Assembly: GCA_001788395.1 (NCBI GenBank)
Contig: MGBT01000137.1
Location: forward strand, 23,161 to 55,709
Source of the DNA: Candidatus Rokubacteria bacterium GWA2_70_23
GTDB taxonomy: Bacteria; Methylomirabilota; Methylomirabilia; Rokubacteriales; CSP1-6
Length of the DNA stretch: 32,549 bases
Direction of reading: 5' to 3'
This document shows positions 7,712 through 14,920 of the stretch, piece by piece. The translations under genes were made by a program, and so were the position numbers. The notes below the pieces were generated by a model. That model was not told the DNA's origin, did not search any database, and worked only from the letters and a program-made list of their open reading frames with translations. How positions within the stretch are numbered: position 1 is the first letter of the stretch; every line of letters starts with the position of its first letter.

Positions 7712-8153
7712 CCGTCGGGCGAGCGACCTGACCGGGCCGCTCGTCCTCGACGCCTCCGTCGCGGTCGAGTATCTCGTCGGCCTGAGGTTCGCCGCGCAGG
7801 CCCAGCTCCTCATCCGCGGCGTTCTCGACCGCGACATCGAGCTCTGGGCGCCGGACCTCCTCTATCCGGAATCGGCCTCCGCCATCCGGAAGCTCCTGCG
7901 CCTGCGCGCCATCGGCCCGGCCGAGGCGGATCGGGCCGTGAGCGATCTGCTGCGATTGCCCCTCACCGGGGCGGCGACCAAGAATCTCCTGTCTCGCGTG
8001 TGGGCGCTCCGCGACGCGCTGACTCCGTACGACGCCTGCTACGTCGCGCTCGCGGATATGCTCGGAGCGCCGCTCGTGACGGCGGACCAGCGACTCGCCG
8101 CCTCTCCCCGGGCCAGGCGTATCGATGCCGTGCTCCTCGAAGACCTGATCTGA
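7701..8153 (+). CDS. vapC: VapC-type PIN-domain ribonuclease toxin
   Basis: A 150-residue PIN domain. The acidic metal-binding residues are all present: D17 (VLDASV), E57 (YPESASAI), D111 (TPYDACYVALAD) with D119, and D129 (LVTADQRLA). VapC toxins cleave tRNA or rRNA when freed from VapB. The full length (family about 125-150) and intact active site suggest a working toxin. The start overlaps the end of vapB. Just after its stop comes an ISL3-end-like sequence (8157-8182), so the module abuts a former insertion. Confidence 0.9.
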   Translation: MPGSRRASDLTGPLVLDASVAVEYLVGLRFAAQAQLLIRGVLDRDIELWAPDLLYPESASAIRKLLRLRAIGPAEADRAVSDLLRLPLTGAATKNLLSRVWALRDALTPYDACYVALADMLGAPLVTADQRLAASPRARRIDAVLLEDLI

Positions 8154-8156
8154 TTG

Positions 8157-8182
8157 GGGTCCTCGGCGGAATCTGTGGGTAA
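8157..8182 (+). repeat. ISL3-end-like repeat, copy 1
   Basis: This 26-base stretch, containing TCGGCGGAATCTGTGGGT, matches 9453-9478 at 21 of 26 positions in the same orientation. The other copy begins GGCTCTTCGG, which resembles terminal inverted repeats of ISL3-family elements as I remember them. No ISL3 transposase fragment was recognised between or beside the copies. Confidence 0.4.
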
Positions 8183-8324
8183 CCGGGGGGATTGAGAGGC
8201 GCGTTGGGAGGTAGGCCTGCAGACGCGCCTTGGCGTGTCCCGGGGCCGAAAGAAGGGGCAGGGTAGCCCGTATAGGGTACGGCGGCCCCGGCTTGTATGA
8301 GCGGGGGAGCCGGGGCGGGCTCAG

Positions 8325-8432
8325 GGGGCCGCTGTCGACCACCTCCAGACGGGTCCGGGGCCCCCTGACCAGCAGCCGCTCGCTCGTCTTTCCCAGCGTC
8401 ACGCCGAAGCCGCCGACGATCACGCTGTTCAT
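8325..8432 (-). pseudogene. Cas1-like N-terminal fragment
   Basis: On the minus strand an ATG at 8432, preceded by AAGGA with good spacing, opens MNSVIVGGFGVTLGKTSERL and LVRGPRTRLEVVDSG. The VxGFGVxLGKxxERLLVRG pattern looks like the first beta-strands of Cas1, the CRISPR adaptation integrase. After about 36 codons the frame becomes Pro/Arg-rich and unlike Cas1. No catalytic part, no other cas gene and no repeat-spacer array was seen. The call rests on one short motif and could be wrong. Confidence 0.35.
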
Positions 8433-8479
8433 GCAAGAGTTCCTTGATAATTTGCAGCATCGCTGAAATATTCGGGGCG

Positions 8480-9313
8480 ATGCCTCTCCACCCACGCCGC
8501 GTGCTTCGCCTCCTCCGAGCCCCGCTCGCGAGCCGGACCATCACGGTCCTCACGGGCGCCCGCCAGACTGGCAAGACGACGCTGGTCCGCGACCTCCTGC
8601 CGGCGGCCGGTGCCGGCCCTTCGGTCTACTTCTCGCTCGACGACCCGGACGAGCGTCTGCGCCTGGCGGCGGACCCCGTCCGCCGGCTGGACCACGGCCC
8701 GCGCCTCGTGATCCTCGACGAGGTCCAGAAACAGCCCACCCTCCTCGACGCGGTGAAGCTGCTCGCCGATCGCACCGAATTCCGCCGCTTTCTCCTGCTC
8801 GGGTCGGCGCAGATCCTCCTCCTGCAGCAGGCCCGGAAAACGCTCGCGGGGCGCGCCACCCTGCTGGAGCTGTAGCCGCTCGCGCTCGCCGAGCGCGTCG
8901 AGGGTGTGGAGGCGCCTCCCTCCGGCCTCGACCGCCTCTGGGAAGAGGGCGAGGCCGCCGTGCGCCGCATGGCCGACGCGCCGCCGTCCGCCGACGAGGC
9001 GCGCCTCTGGCGGGCGCGGGCCGAGGAGCACGTCCTCTGGGGCGGCTATCCCGCCCTCGAGCGGCTGCCACCGGAGGACCGGCGCACCTCGATTCGCGAC
9101 TTCCGCCGGACGTACCTGGAGCGCGACCTCGCCGACCTCGGCCGCGTCGCCGACCTGGACCAGTTCGCGCTCGCCCAGAACCTCCTGGCCGCGCGCACGG
9201 CCCAGCTCCTCTCCTACTCGGAAGTCGCGCGGGACCTGGGCGTCGCGGTGAACACGGCGAAGCGCTACGTGCGCTTCCTGGAGATCTCCTACCAGGTGGT
9301 CCTGTGCCCTTGA
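8480..9313 (+). pseudogene. DUF4143-type AAA+ ATPase with in-frame TAG and lost C-terminus
   Basis: The reading frame encodes Walker A GARQTGKTTL (residues 26-35), Walker B LVILDEVQ (D80, E81) and LLLGSAQILLL, then reaches GRATLLEL followed by TAG at 8873-8875. Directly after the stop the same frame goes on with PLALAERVEG and later HVLWGGYPALERLPPEDRR, FRRTYLERDLADLG and AVNTAKRYVRFLEISYQV. This is the normal order of ATPases with a C-terminal DUF4143 domain. Only one base separates the two halves from a continuous frame. The protein then stops at VVLCP, where the family usually continues for 100 or more residues. Nonsense mutation plus 3' truncation is the simplest reading. Confidence 0.85.
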
Positions 9314-9807
9314 GGAGGGAAATGAGGCCACCTCCTGAGCGGGCGAAGTGGGGTACTGCCCACTCTCCCTATCAGGCCGGGCCCCTGCCCTTACCCTCCG
9401 CCCACGCTCCTTTCGCCGGAGGCGCTGACGACCGGCGACCCCGTGAATGTTCGGCTCTTCGGCAAAATCTGTGGGTCAGAATGTCACCTGTAGGCCTCAG
9501 TTCCGAGCTCTGGAATCTGCCAGGCTGGTTCCCAGCCCTTGGAAGACAGGGTTCCCCACAGAGCCCACAGCTTCGACGGGTGCTGCCTGGCACGAGTCAA
9601 ACGAGTACGAGAACATCCGTCTGAGTGCCGGCCTGGAGGGCCTTCAATATCACGCACTTACGCCACATAACCACCCAGCAGCCCCACAAATTCTGCTGAG
9701 GAGCCCGATTTCTGTGCGATACGCACACGCCGATCGGGCCCATGGGCGCGCGCCCTCAGGCCTCACCGCGCTGACCGCCCGCGGCTGGGGACTGGCGCCC
9801 GCGGTGG
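9314..9807. other. No gene seen: decayed intergenic stretch with ISL3-end-like repeat
   Basis: No frame on either strand shows a recognisable domain. It holds the second ISL3-end-like repeat (9453-9478) and a small hairpin, AGTGGG-GTACTG-CCCACT, near 9349-9366. It separates the ATPase pseudogene from the catabolic operon. Base composition around 9480-9720 is less G+C-rich than the flanking genes, as expected for eroded foreign DNA. Confidence 0.5.
9453..9478 (+). repeat. ISL3-end-like repeat, copy 2
   Basis: Begins GGCTCTTCGGCAAAATCTGT and matches 8157-8182 at 21 of 26 positions, same strand, about 1.3 kb apart. The pair brackets the Cas1-like fragment and the broken ATPase. Confidence 0.45.
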
Positions 9808-9813
9808 TAGGAT
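9808..9813 (+). promoter_or_regulatory. Candidate -10 element for the oxidase/ABC operon
   Basis: TAGGAT lies seven bases before a GTG (9821) that opens the first tiny ORF of the operon. The layout suits leaderless initiation. No convincing -35 hexamer was found, so this is a weak call. Confidence 0.3.
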
Positions 9814-9820
9814 GCCGGCC

Positions 9821-9904
9821 GTGATCATCCACCTGCCGACCGGCCGCGCGTCGCGCCTGGGCCGCCAGCTACACCTTCCCACCTGCCACGCGGAGGCCGC
9901 ATGA
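9821..9904 (+). CDS. Tiny ORF 1 upstream of oxidase operon
   Basis: A 27-codon frame (GTG start; an in-frame ATG at 9812 is also possible) encoding VIIHLPTGRASRLGRQLHL and a Cys/His-containing end. Its TGA overlaps the ATG of the next tiny ORF as ATGA. No family was recognised. It may be a leader peptide, a relic, or chance. The reason to list it is the chain of ATGA overlaps that runs from here into the oxidase genes. Confidence 0.3.
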   Translation: MIIHLPTGRASRLGRQLHLPTCHAEAA

Positions 9905-9993
9905 CGGACCCCGGCCCCTTCGTCGCAAGAATCGAAGAAGCCAGACAGGAAGAATCTACGCTCCCGGCTGGGGATCGGTTCCAGACCGAATGA
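9901..9993 (+). CDS. Tiny ORF 2 coupled to the DAO oxidase
   Basis: A 30-codon ORF, MTDPGPFVARIEEARQEEST plus ten more residues. It has a GGAGG ribosome site just upstream of its ATG at 9901 and a stop that overlaps the oxidase ATG at 9990 (ATGA). The Glu/Arg-rich centre could form one helix. No family was recognised. The oxidase itself has no clear ribosome site of its own, so translation of this ORF may feed ribosomes to it. Confidence 0.4.
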   Translation: MTDPGPFVARIEEARQEESTLPAGDRFQTE

Positions 9994-11126
9994 CGCTCGC
10001 CCCCTCGGACGTCGTGGTCATCGGCGGCGGCGCCATCGGGACGGCCGTCGCCTACTCCCTGGCGCGGGCCGGCCGGAGCGTCACTCTCGTGGAGCGGCGC
10101 GGCGTGGGCCAGGAGGCCTCAGGCGCCAACGTGGGCCTCGTGACGCTCTTCTCCGGCCACTCGTTCGACGAGCCCGACCCGGGACCGATCTACGAGCTGA
10201 CGCGCGCCAGCGCGGACGCCTACCTCGCTCTCGGCGACGAGGTCGGCATCGACATCGAGTACGAGCGCTGCGGCGGCGTGGTGCTCGCCGAGAGCGAGGA
10301 CAAGCTCCGGCTGATCCGCCGCGCCGCGGACGGCTACCGCCGCCACGGCGTGCCGGTGGAGATGCTGGACGCGGCCGGGGTGCGCGACTGCGAGCCGGCT
10401 TTCCACCACGACGGGATCGTCGGCGGCGCCTTCTGCCCGCTCAACGGGCAGCTCAACCCGCTCCTCCTCTGCCGCGCGCTCGCGCAGGGCGCGCGGCGCC
10501 ACGGCGTGCGGATGCTGCTGGGGACGACCGTCCACGCGATCGCATGCGAGGGCGGCCGCGTGCGCGCGGTGCGCACGAGCGCGGGCGACCTCGCGTGCGA
10601 GCTCGTCGTGAACGCGGCCGGGGCCTGGGCGGCGGAGATCGGGGCGCTGGCCGGCGTGAAGGTGCCCGTGAAGCCGGCCCGCGGCCAGATCATGCTGACC
10701 GAGCCCGCTCCGCGCTTCATCCACCGGGTGATCAGCGGCGCCGAGCCCTCGGCCCGCCAGACGCGGCGGGGCAACGTGATCGTCGGTGGCACGGTGGAGG
10801 ACGTGGGCTTCGACAAGCGCGTCGCGGCGCCGACGGTGACCGAGTTCGCGCGCGGAGCGCTGGAGCGCTTCCCCCGCCTGCGGGGGCTCGGCGTGATCCG
10901 CACGTGGGCCGGGCTCCGGCCGGCCTCGCCCGACCACAAGCCCATCATCCAGCTCCTGGACGAGCCCGCCGGGCTCTGCCTGGCCACGGGCCACAGCCGG
11001 CGCGGCATCTGCTACGCGGCGGGGACGGGGCGGCTCGTGACGGACCTCCTGACCGGGCGAGCGCCGTTCCTCGCCCTCGAGACCTTCGGCCTCGGCCGCT
11101 TCGCGAATACGGAGGAGGGCGCATGA
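9990..11126 (+). CDS. FAD-dependent DAO-family oxidoreductase, HcnC/OoxB-like
   Basis: A 378-residue flavoenzyme. VVVIGGGAIGTAVAYSLARA near the N-terminus is the Rossmann ADP-binding motif, followed by the VTLVERR strand end. The C-terminal FAD-binding motif reads RTWAGLRPASPDHKPII with GHSRRGICYAAGTGRLV. This is the glycine oxidase/sarcosine oxidase fold. Its place next to a 2Fe-2S protein and an HcnB-like piece matches three-part enzymes such as hydrogen cyanide synthase, opine oxidase and D-hydroxyproline dehydrogenase, where this subunit oxidises the substrate C-N bond. The exact substrate cannot be told. The stop overlaps the next ATG (ATGA at 11123). Confidence 0.88.
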   Translation: MTLAPSDVVVIGGGAIGTAVAYSLARAGRSVTLVERRGVGQEASGANVGLVTLFSGHSFDEPDPGPIYELTRASADAYLALGDEVGIDIEYERCGGVVLAESEDKLRLIRRAADGYRRHGVPVEMLDAAGVRDCEPAFHHDGIVGGAFCPLNGQLNPLLLCRALAQGARRHGVRMLLGTTVHAIACEGGRVRAVRTSAGDLACELVVNAAGAWAAEIGALAGVKVPVKPARGQIMLTEPAPRFIHRVISGAEPSARQTRRGNVIVGGTVEDVGFDKRVAAPTVTEFARGALERFPRLRGLGVIRTWAGLRPASPDHKPIIQLLDEPAGLCLATGHSRRGICYAAGTGRLVTDLLTGRAPFLALETFGLGRFANTEEGA

Positions 11127-11440
11127 CCGGGCGTGACTTGCGGATGACGGCCGGCGTCGAGCGCGGCCGGGCGGTGACGATCGTGGTGGACGGCCGGGCC
11201 CTCGCGGCCCACGAGGGCGAGAGCATCGCGACGGCGCTGGTCGCCTCGGGGCGGCGCCTGACGCGCGTCACGGCGCGCGCCGCCGAGCCCCGCGGCCACT
11301 TCTGCGGGATGGGCGTGTGCCATGACTGCCTTATGACCGTGGACGAGTCGCCCACCGTGCGGGCGTGCATGACGCCGGTACGCGACGGGCTCCGCGTCGA
11401 GACCCAGCACGGGCTGGGCAAGCGGAGGGTCGAGGCGTGA
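11123..11440 (+). CDS. 2Fe-2S ferredoxin-like subunit, HcnA/SoxA-N-terminal type
   Basis: A 105-residue protein with the beta-grasp 2Fe-2S pattern: VTIVVDGRALAAHEGESIAT, then CGMGVCHDCLMTV and a distal VRACMTPV. The cysteines CxxxxCxxC...C are the four cluster ligands. HcnA and similar subunits carry electrons between the two flavoprotein subunits of amino-acid dehydrogenases. It starts at ATG 11123, overlapping the stop of the upstream oxidase, and ends by overlapping the GTG of the next ORF (GTGA at 11437). Both overlaps show a tightly coupled operon. Confidence 0.88.
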   Translation: MTGRDLRMTAGVERGRAVTIVVDGRALAAHEGESIATALVASGRRLTRVTARAAEPRGHFCGMGVCHDCLMTVDESPTVRACMTPVRDGLRVETQHGLGKRRVEA

Positions 11441-13023
11441 GGCGCGTCGAGTGCGTGGTCGTGGGCGGGGGCCTCGCCGGGCTGGCCGTCGCCGGGCGGC
11501 TCGGCCGGTTGACGGGGCGGGACTACTCGCGCGAGGCCGTCCGCGCCCGCGGCCGGCTGCTCCATCGCGACGGGTTCCGGCGCGTCATGGACGAGATGTT
11601 CCGGTTCGGTCCGGGCGTCTACGACCTGGCCGACGAGCAGACCACGCTCTGCCGCTGCGAGGAGGTGACGGTGGGCGAGGCGCTGGCAGCGATCCGCGAG
11701 GGCGCCGCCCACGTCAACGAGGTGAAGGCCTGGACGCGGGTGGGGATGGGGCGCTGCCAGGGAACCCACGAGCTGATCACGAACCCCAAGTTCGGCGCCT
11801 ATTCCAAGGTCGGCCACGACCAGGTCGCGGGCATCGAGACCCCGGACGACTCCACGGTGCGGGTGCGGCTCAAGGAGCCCTTCGCCCCGTTCATGACGGC
11901 CTGGGGCGACACCTACATCGTCCCCGCCCATATCCTGGAAGGCGCGGCCGACCCCAACACCCACGAGTTCAACACCAAGAGCCCGGTGGGCACCGGGCCC
12001 TTCAGGTTCGGCAGCCGCGTCGCCGGCGACCACCTCGTCCTCCTGGCCAATGCCGGCTACCACGGGGCCGCGCCCGCTCTCGACCGGGTCATCTTCAAGT
12101 ACATCCCCGACCTCACCGTGCTCTACACCCAGTTCAAGGCCGGCGCGGTGGACGTGACGGGGCTCCAGGGCATCTCGGCGGAGTTCTACGCCGAGGCCAA
12201 GAGCCTCCCCGGCGTGACCGTGCACCTGCACTACACGCCGGCGGTCGAGTACGTCTACGTCAACCACGGCAATCCGAAGTTCAAGGAGCTGGCCGTCCGC
12301 CAGGCGCTCTACCACGCCATGGACAAGCGCGCCATCATCGACCAGGTGTACTACGGGCTGCCGAAGGCGGTGGAGGGGTACCTGCCGGCGACCTCGTGGG
12401 CGTACAACGCCGAGCTGCCGCGGCACGACTACAATCCCGACCGCGCCAAGGCCATCCTCGACGAGGCGGGATGGAAGCCGGGCCCCGACGGGATCCGGGC
12501 CAAAGGGGGGTTGCGGCTGTCCTTCAGCAACGCCACGACGGCCGGCAACAAGCTCCGGGAGCAGACCCAGGCCCTGCTCCAGCAGAACTGGCGCGCCATC
12601 GGCGTGGACATGCAGATCAACAACATGCCGGCCGCGGTGATCTGGGGCGAGTTCTACGTCAAGTCGAAGTTCGAGACCCTCCTGGTCGGCATCCAGGCCT
12701 CGGTGGGCGACGATCCCGACTGCCTCAACCGCATCCACAGCAAGTACATCGCCGCCAAGACGGGCTCCGGCCGCAACGTGAGCCAGTACGAGAACCCCCA
12801 GGTGGACAGGCTCCTCGAGGACGGAGTGCGGGAGATCGACCGGGCCAAGCGCCGGGCGATCTACCAGAAGCTCCAGGAGGTGATCCGCGCCGACCTGGCG
12901 TACCTGCCCATCTTCAGCTACGTGCGGATCGAGGGCGTCAAGCAGGGGATCGTCAACTACAGGCCGAACCCCTACACCCAGGTGAACAACTGGAACATGC
13001 ACGAGTGGGGTTGGAGGGCATGA
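11437..13023 (+). pseudogene. Chimeric ORF: HcnB-like pieces fused to an ABC peptide-binding protein
   Basis: A 528-codon open frame made of three parts. Residues 1-20 (VECVVVGGGLAGLAVAG) are the start of an HcnB/OoxA-like FAD/NAD(P) Rossmann domain. Residues about 20-109 jump to the end of the same kind of protein, with a BFD-type 2Fe-2S motif: C72 and C74 (LCRCEEVTVGEA), C107 (GMGRCQG). The fourth Cys, expected just after GRCQG, is absent because from T110 (THELITNPKFGAYSKVGHDQ) the sequence is a family-5 solute-binding protein (SBP_bac_5). That part keeps typical blocks (TVRVRLKEPFAPF, SPVGTGPFRF, VRQALYHAMDKRAIID) but lacks the signal peptide and the first 100 or more residues. A chimera cannot be exported or bind FAD normally, so I treat it as broken. 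It may instead be an assembly join; both deletions keep frame. Confidence 0.85.
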
Positions 13024-13033
13024 TCCTGGCCGG

Positions 13034-13987
13034 ATGAGACAGTACCTCGCCCGGCGGGTGCTCCAGGCGGCGGTGGTCCTCGGCCTGGTGTCGCTCGCCG
13101 GGTTCTCCCTCCTCCATCTGGCGCCGGGCGGGCCCGCCGCCATCTACGCCATGAGCCCGACCATGGCCGCCGAGGACCTGGACCGGATCACGCGCGAGCT
13201 GGGCCTCGACCGCCCGCTCCACGTGCAGTATCTTTCCTGGGCCCGCGGCTTCCTCACCGGCAACTGGGGGCGCTCCTACCGTGACGGGCGGCTCGTGCTC
13301 GAGGTGATCACCGACCGCGTCCCCGCCACCACGGTGCTCATGCTGAGCGCGTTCACGGTGGCCGTCCTCCTCGGACTCGCCGCCGGCATCGTGAGCGCCG
13401 TGCGCCAGTACTCGCTCTTCGACCACCTCGCGACCTCCCTCGCCATGGTGGCGCTGTCCATTCCCACCTTCTGGCTGGGGCTGATGGGCATCTACGTCTT
13501 CGCCATCCTCCTGCGCGTGCTGCCGCCGGGCAACATCGGGACCGTGGGCGCGGATTTCTCCCTGCCCGATCGCCTGTGGCACCTCGTGCTGCCGGCCGGC
13601 ACCCTGGGCGTGGTCATGGTCGCCACCTGGAGCCGCTACACGCGGGCCTCCATGCTCGAGGTGATCCGCGCGGACTACATCCGCACCGCGCACGCCAAGG
13701 GCGTGGCCGGCGGGGCGGTGATCTTCAAGCACGCGCTCAAGAACGCCCTCATCCCCCTGGTCACCCTGGCCGGCCTGCAGCTCCCGCTCGTTTTCAGCGG
13801 GGCGCTGGTGACGGAGACCATCTTCACCTGGCCGGGGATGGGACGCCTGTTCGTGGACTCCATCGGCTACCGCGACTACCCGGTCCTCATGGGGCTCCTC
13901 ATGTTCACCGCCTTGCTGGTCGTCCTGGGCAATCTGGTCGCGGATCTGGTCTACGGCGCCATCGATCCGCGGGTGCGGCTGGCGTGA
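13034..13987 (+). CDS. ABC transporter permease, DppB/OppB type
   Basis: A 317-residue inner-membrane protein with the DppB layout. TM1 is near residues 9-29 (VLQAAVVLGLVSLAGFSLLH), a periplasmic part includes LDRPLHVQYLSWARGFLTGN, and five more TM segments follow. The EAA loop that docks the ATPase reads DYIRTAHAKGVAGGAVIFKH. Ending with TETIFTWPGMGRLFVDSI is standard. It imports di/oligopeptides or opine-like compounds with DppC and two ATPases. The ATPase genes are not in this window. It starts 11 bases after the chimeric ORF, and its stop overlaps the next GTG. Confidence 0.93.
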   Translation: MRQYLARRVLQAAVVLGLVSLAGFSLLHLAPGGPAAIYAMSPTMAAEDLDRITRELGLDRPLHVQYLSWARGFLTGNWGRSYRDGRLVLEVITDRVPATTVLMLSAFTVAVLLGLAAGIVSAVRQYSLFDHLATSLAMVALSIPTFWLGLMGIYVFAILLRVLPPGNIGTVGADFSLPDRLWHLVLPAGTLGVVMVATWSRYTRASMLEVIRADYIRTAHAKGVAGGAVIFKHALKNALIPLVTLAGLQLPLVFSGALVTETIFTWPGMGRLFVDSIGYRDYPVLMGLLMFTALLVVLGNLVADLVYGAIDPRVRLA

Positions 13988-14883
13988 GCGTGGCCCACGC
14001 CCTCGACCAGCCCATGGCCCCGGCGCGGCCCGAGCGGCTGTCGCGCATCGTCCTCTCCCGATTCCTGCGCCATCGCCCGGCGGTGGTGAGCGCGGTGGTG
14101 ATCCTGCTGCTCGGGCTCAGCGCCGCGCTGGCCGGGCACCTGGGCCTCGGCGATCCGCTCCACATCCAGATGAGCCACAGGTTCGCCCCGCCGCTCGCCA
14201 AGGGGCACCTGCTCGGCGCCGACGAGCTGGGGCGCGACGTGCTGAGCCGGCTCCTCCATGCCGGCCGCATCTCGTTGACGGTGGGCCTGGCCGCCATGGC
14301 CGTCACCGTGGTGATCGGCGCGGCGCTGGGCACCGTGTCCGCCTACTTCCGCGGCATGGTCGACGCCGCGCTCCAGCGCCTCACCGACGCCATGCTCTCC
14401 TTCCCGCCCATCTACATGCTCCTGGCCCTGGCGGCCTTCGTCCGTCCGTCGCTCGGCTCGATGACGGCGATCATCGCGGCAACCTCGTGGATGGACATCG
14501 CGCGCATGGTCCGGGGGCAGATGCTGTCGCTGCGCGAGCAGGAGTTCGTGGTGGGGGCGCGGGGGCTCGGCGCCTCGGGGGCGCGCATCATGGCGCATCA
14601 CCTGCTGCCCAACACCGTGGGCATCATCGCGGTGGCGGCGACGCTGAGCGTGGCGCGGGCGATCCTGCTCGAGTCCTACATCAGCTTCCTCGGGTACGGG
14701 ATCCAGCCGCCGCTGGCAAGCTGGGGCAACATGCTGAACAACGCGCAGAGCTACTTCGCCTCGGCGCCGTGGGTGGCGATCTTCCCCGGGGTGATGATCA
14801 CGCTGGCGGTGACGAGCTTCAACTTCCTGGGCGACGGTCTCCGCGACGCGCTCGATCCCCGGCACGTGGAGTCGCGGGGCTGA
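13984..14883 (+). CDS. ABC transporter permease, DppC/OppC type
   Basis: A 299-residue permease partner of the preceding gene. After a short cytoplasmic N-terminus, TM1 lies at about residues 37-57, followed by HLLGADELGRDVLSRLLHAG, the OppC hallmark. The EAA loop is EFVVGARGLGASGARIMAHH. The C-terminal ESYISFLGYGIQPPLASWGN is also diagnostic. The start is GTG at 13984, overlapping the previous TGA as GTGA; the same frame is open far upstream but only as a shadow of DppB. It should form the membrane channel with the DppB homologue. Confidence 0.93.
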   Translation: MSVAHALDQPMAPARPERLSRIVLSRFLRHRPAVVSAVVILLLGLSAALAGHLGLGDPLHIQMSHRFAPPLAKGHLLGADELGRDVLSRLLHAGRISLTVGLAAMAVTVVIGAALGTVSAYFRGMVDAALQRLTDAMLSFPPIYMLLALAAFVRPSLGSMTAIIAATSWMDIARMVRGQMLSLREQEFVVGARGLGASGARIMAHHLLPNTVGIIAVAATLSVARAILLESYISFLGYGIQPPLASWGNMLNNAQSYFASAPWVAIFPGVMITLAVTSFNFLGDGLRDALDPRHVESRG

Positions 14884-14920
14884 GAGCGCGGCGGCACGCG
14901 GGCGACGAAAGGACAGGGCC

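Noticed and set aside
8200-8345. Repetitive-looking GC-rich stretch considered as a CRISPR array because of the Cas1-like piece
   Set aside because: No regularly spaced direct repeat of 20-40 bases is present.
9349-9366. Hairpin AGTGGG-GTACTG-CCCACT as terminator
   Set aside because: The stem is short, no T run follows, and no intact gene ends just before it.
10945-13143. A 732-codon minus-strand frame
   Set aside because: It is a shadow of the oxidase/ABC operon in G+C-rich DNA. It is His/Val/Asp-rich with no motifs, while the plus strand has clear families throughout.
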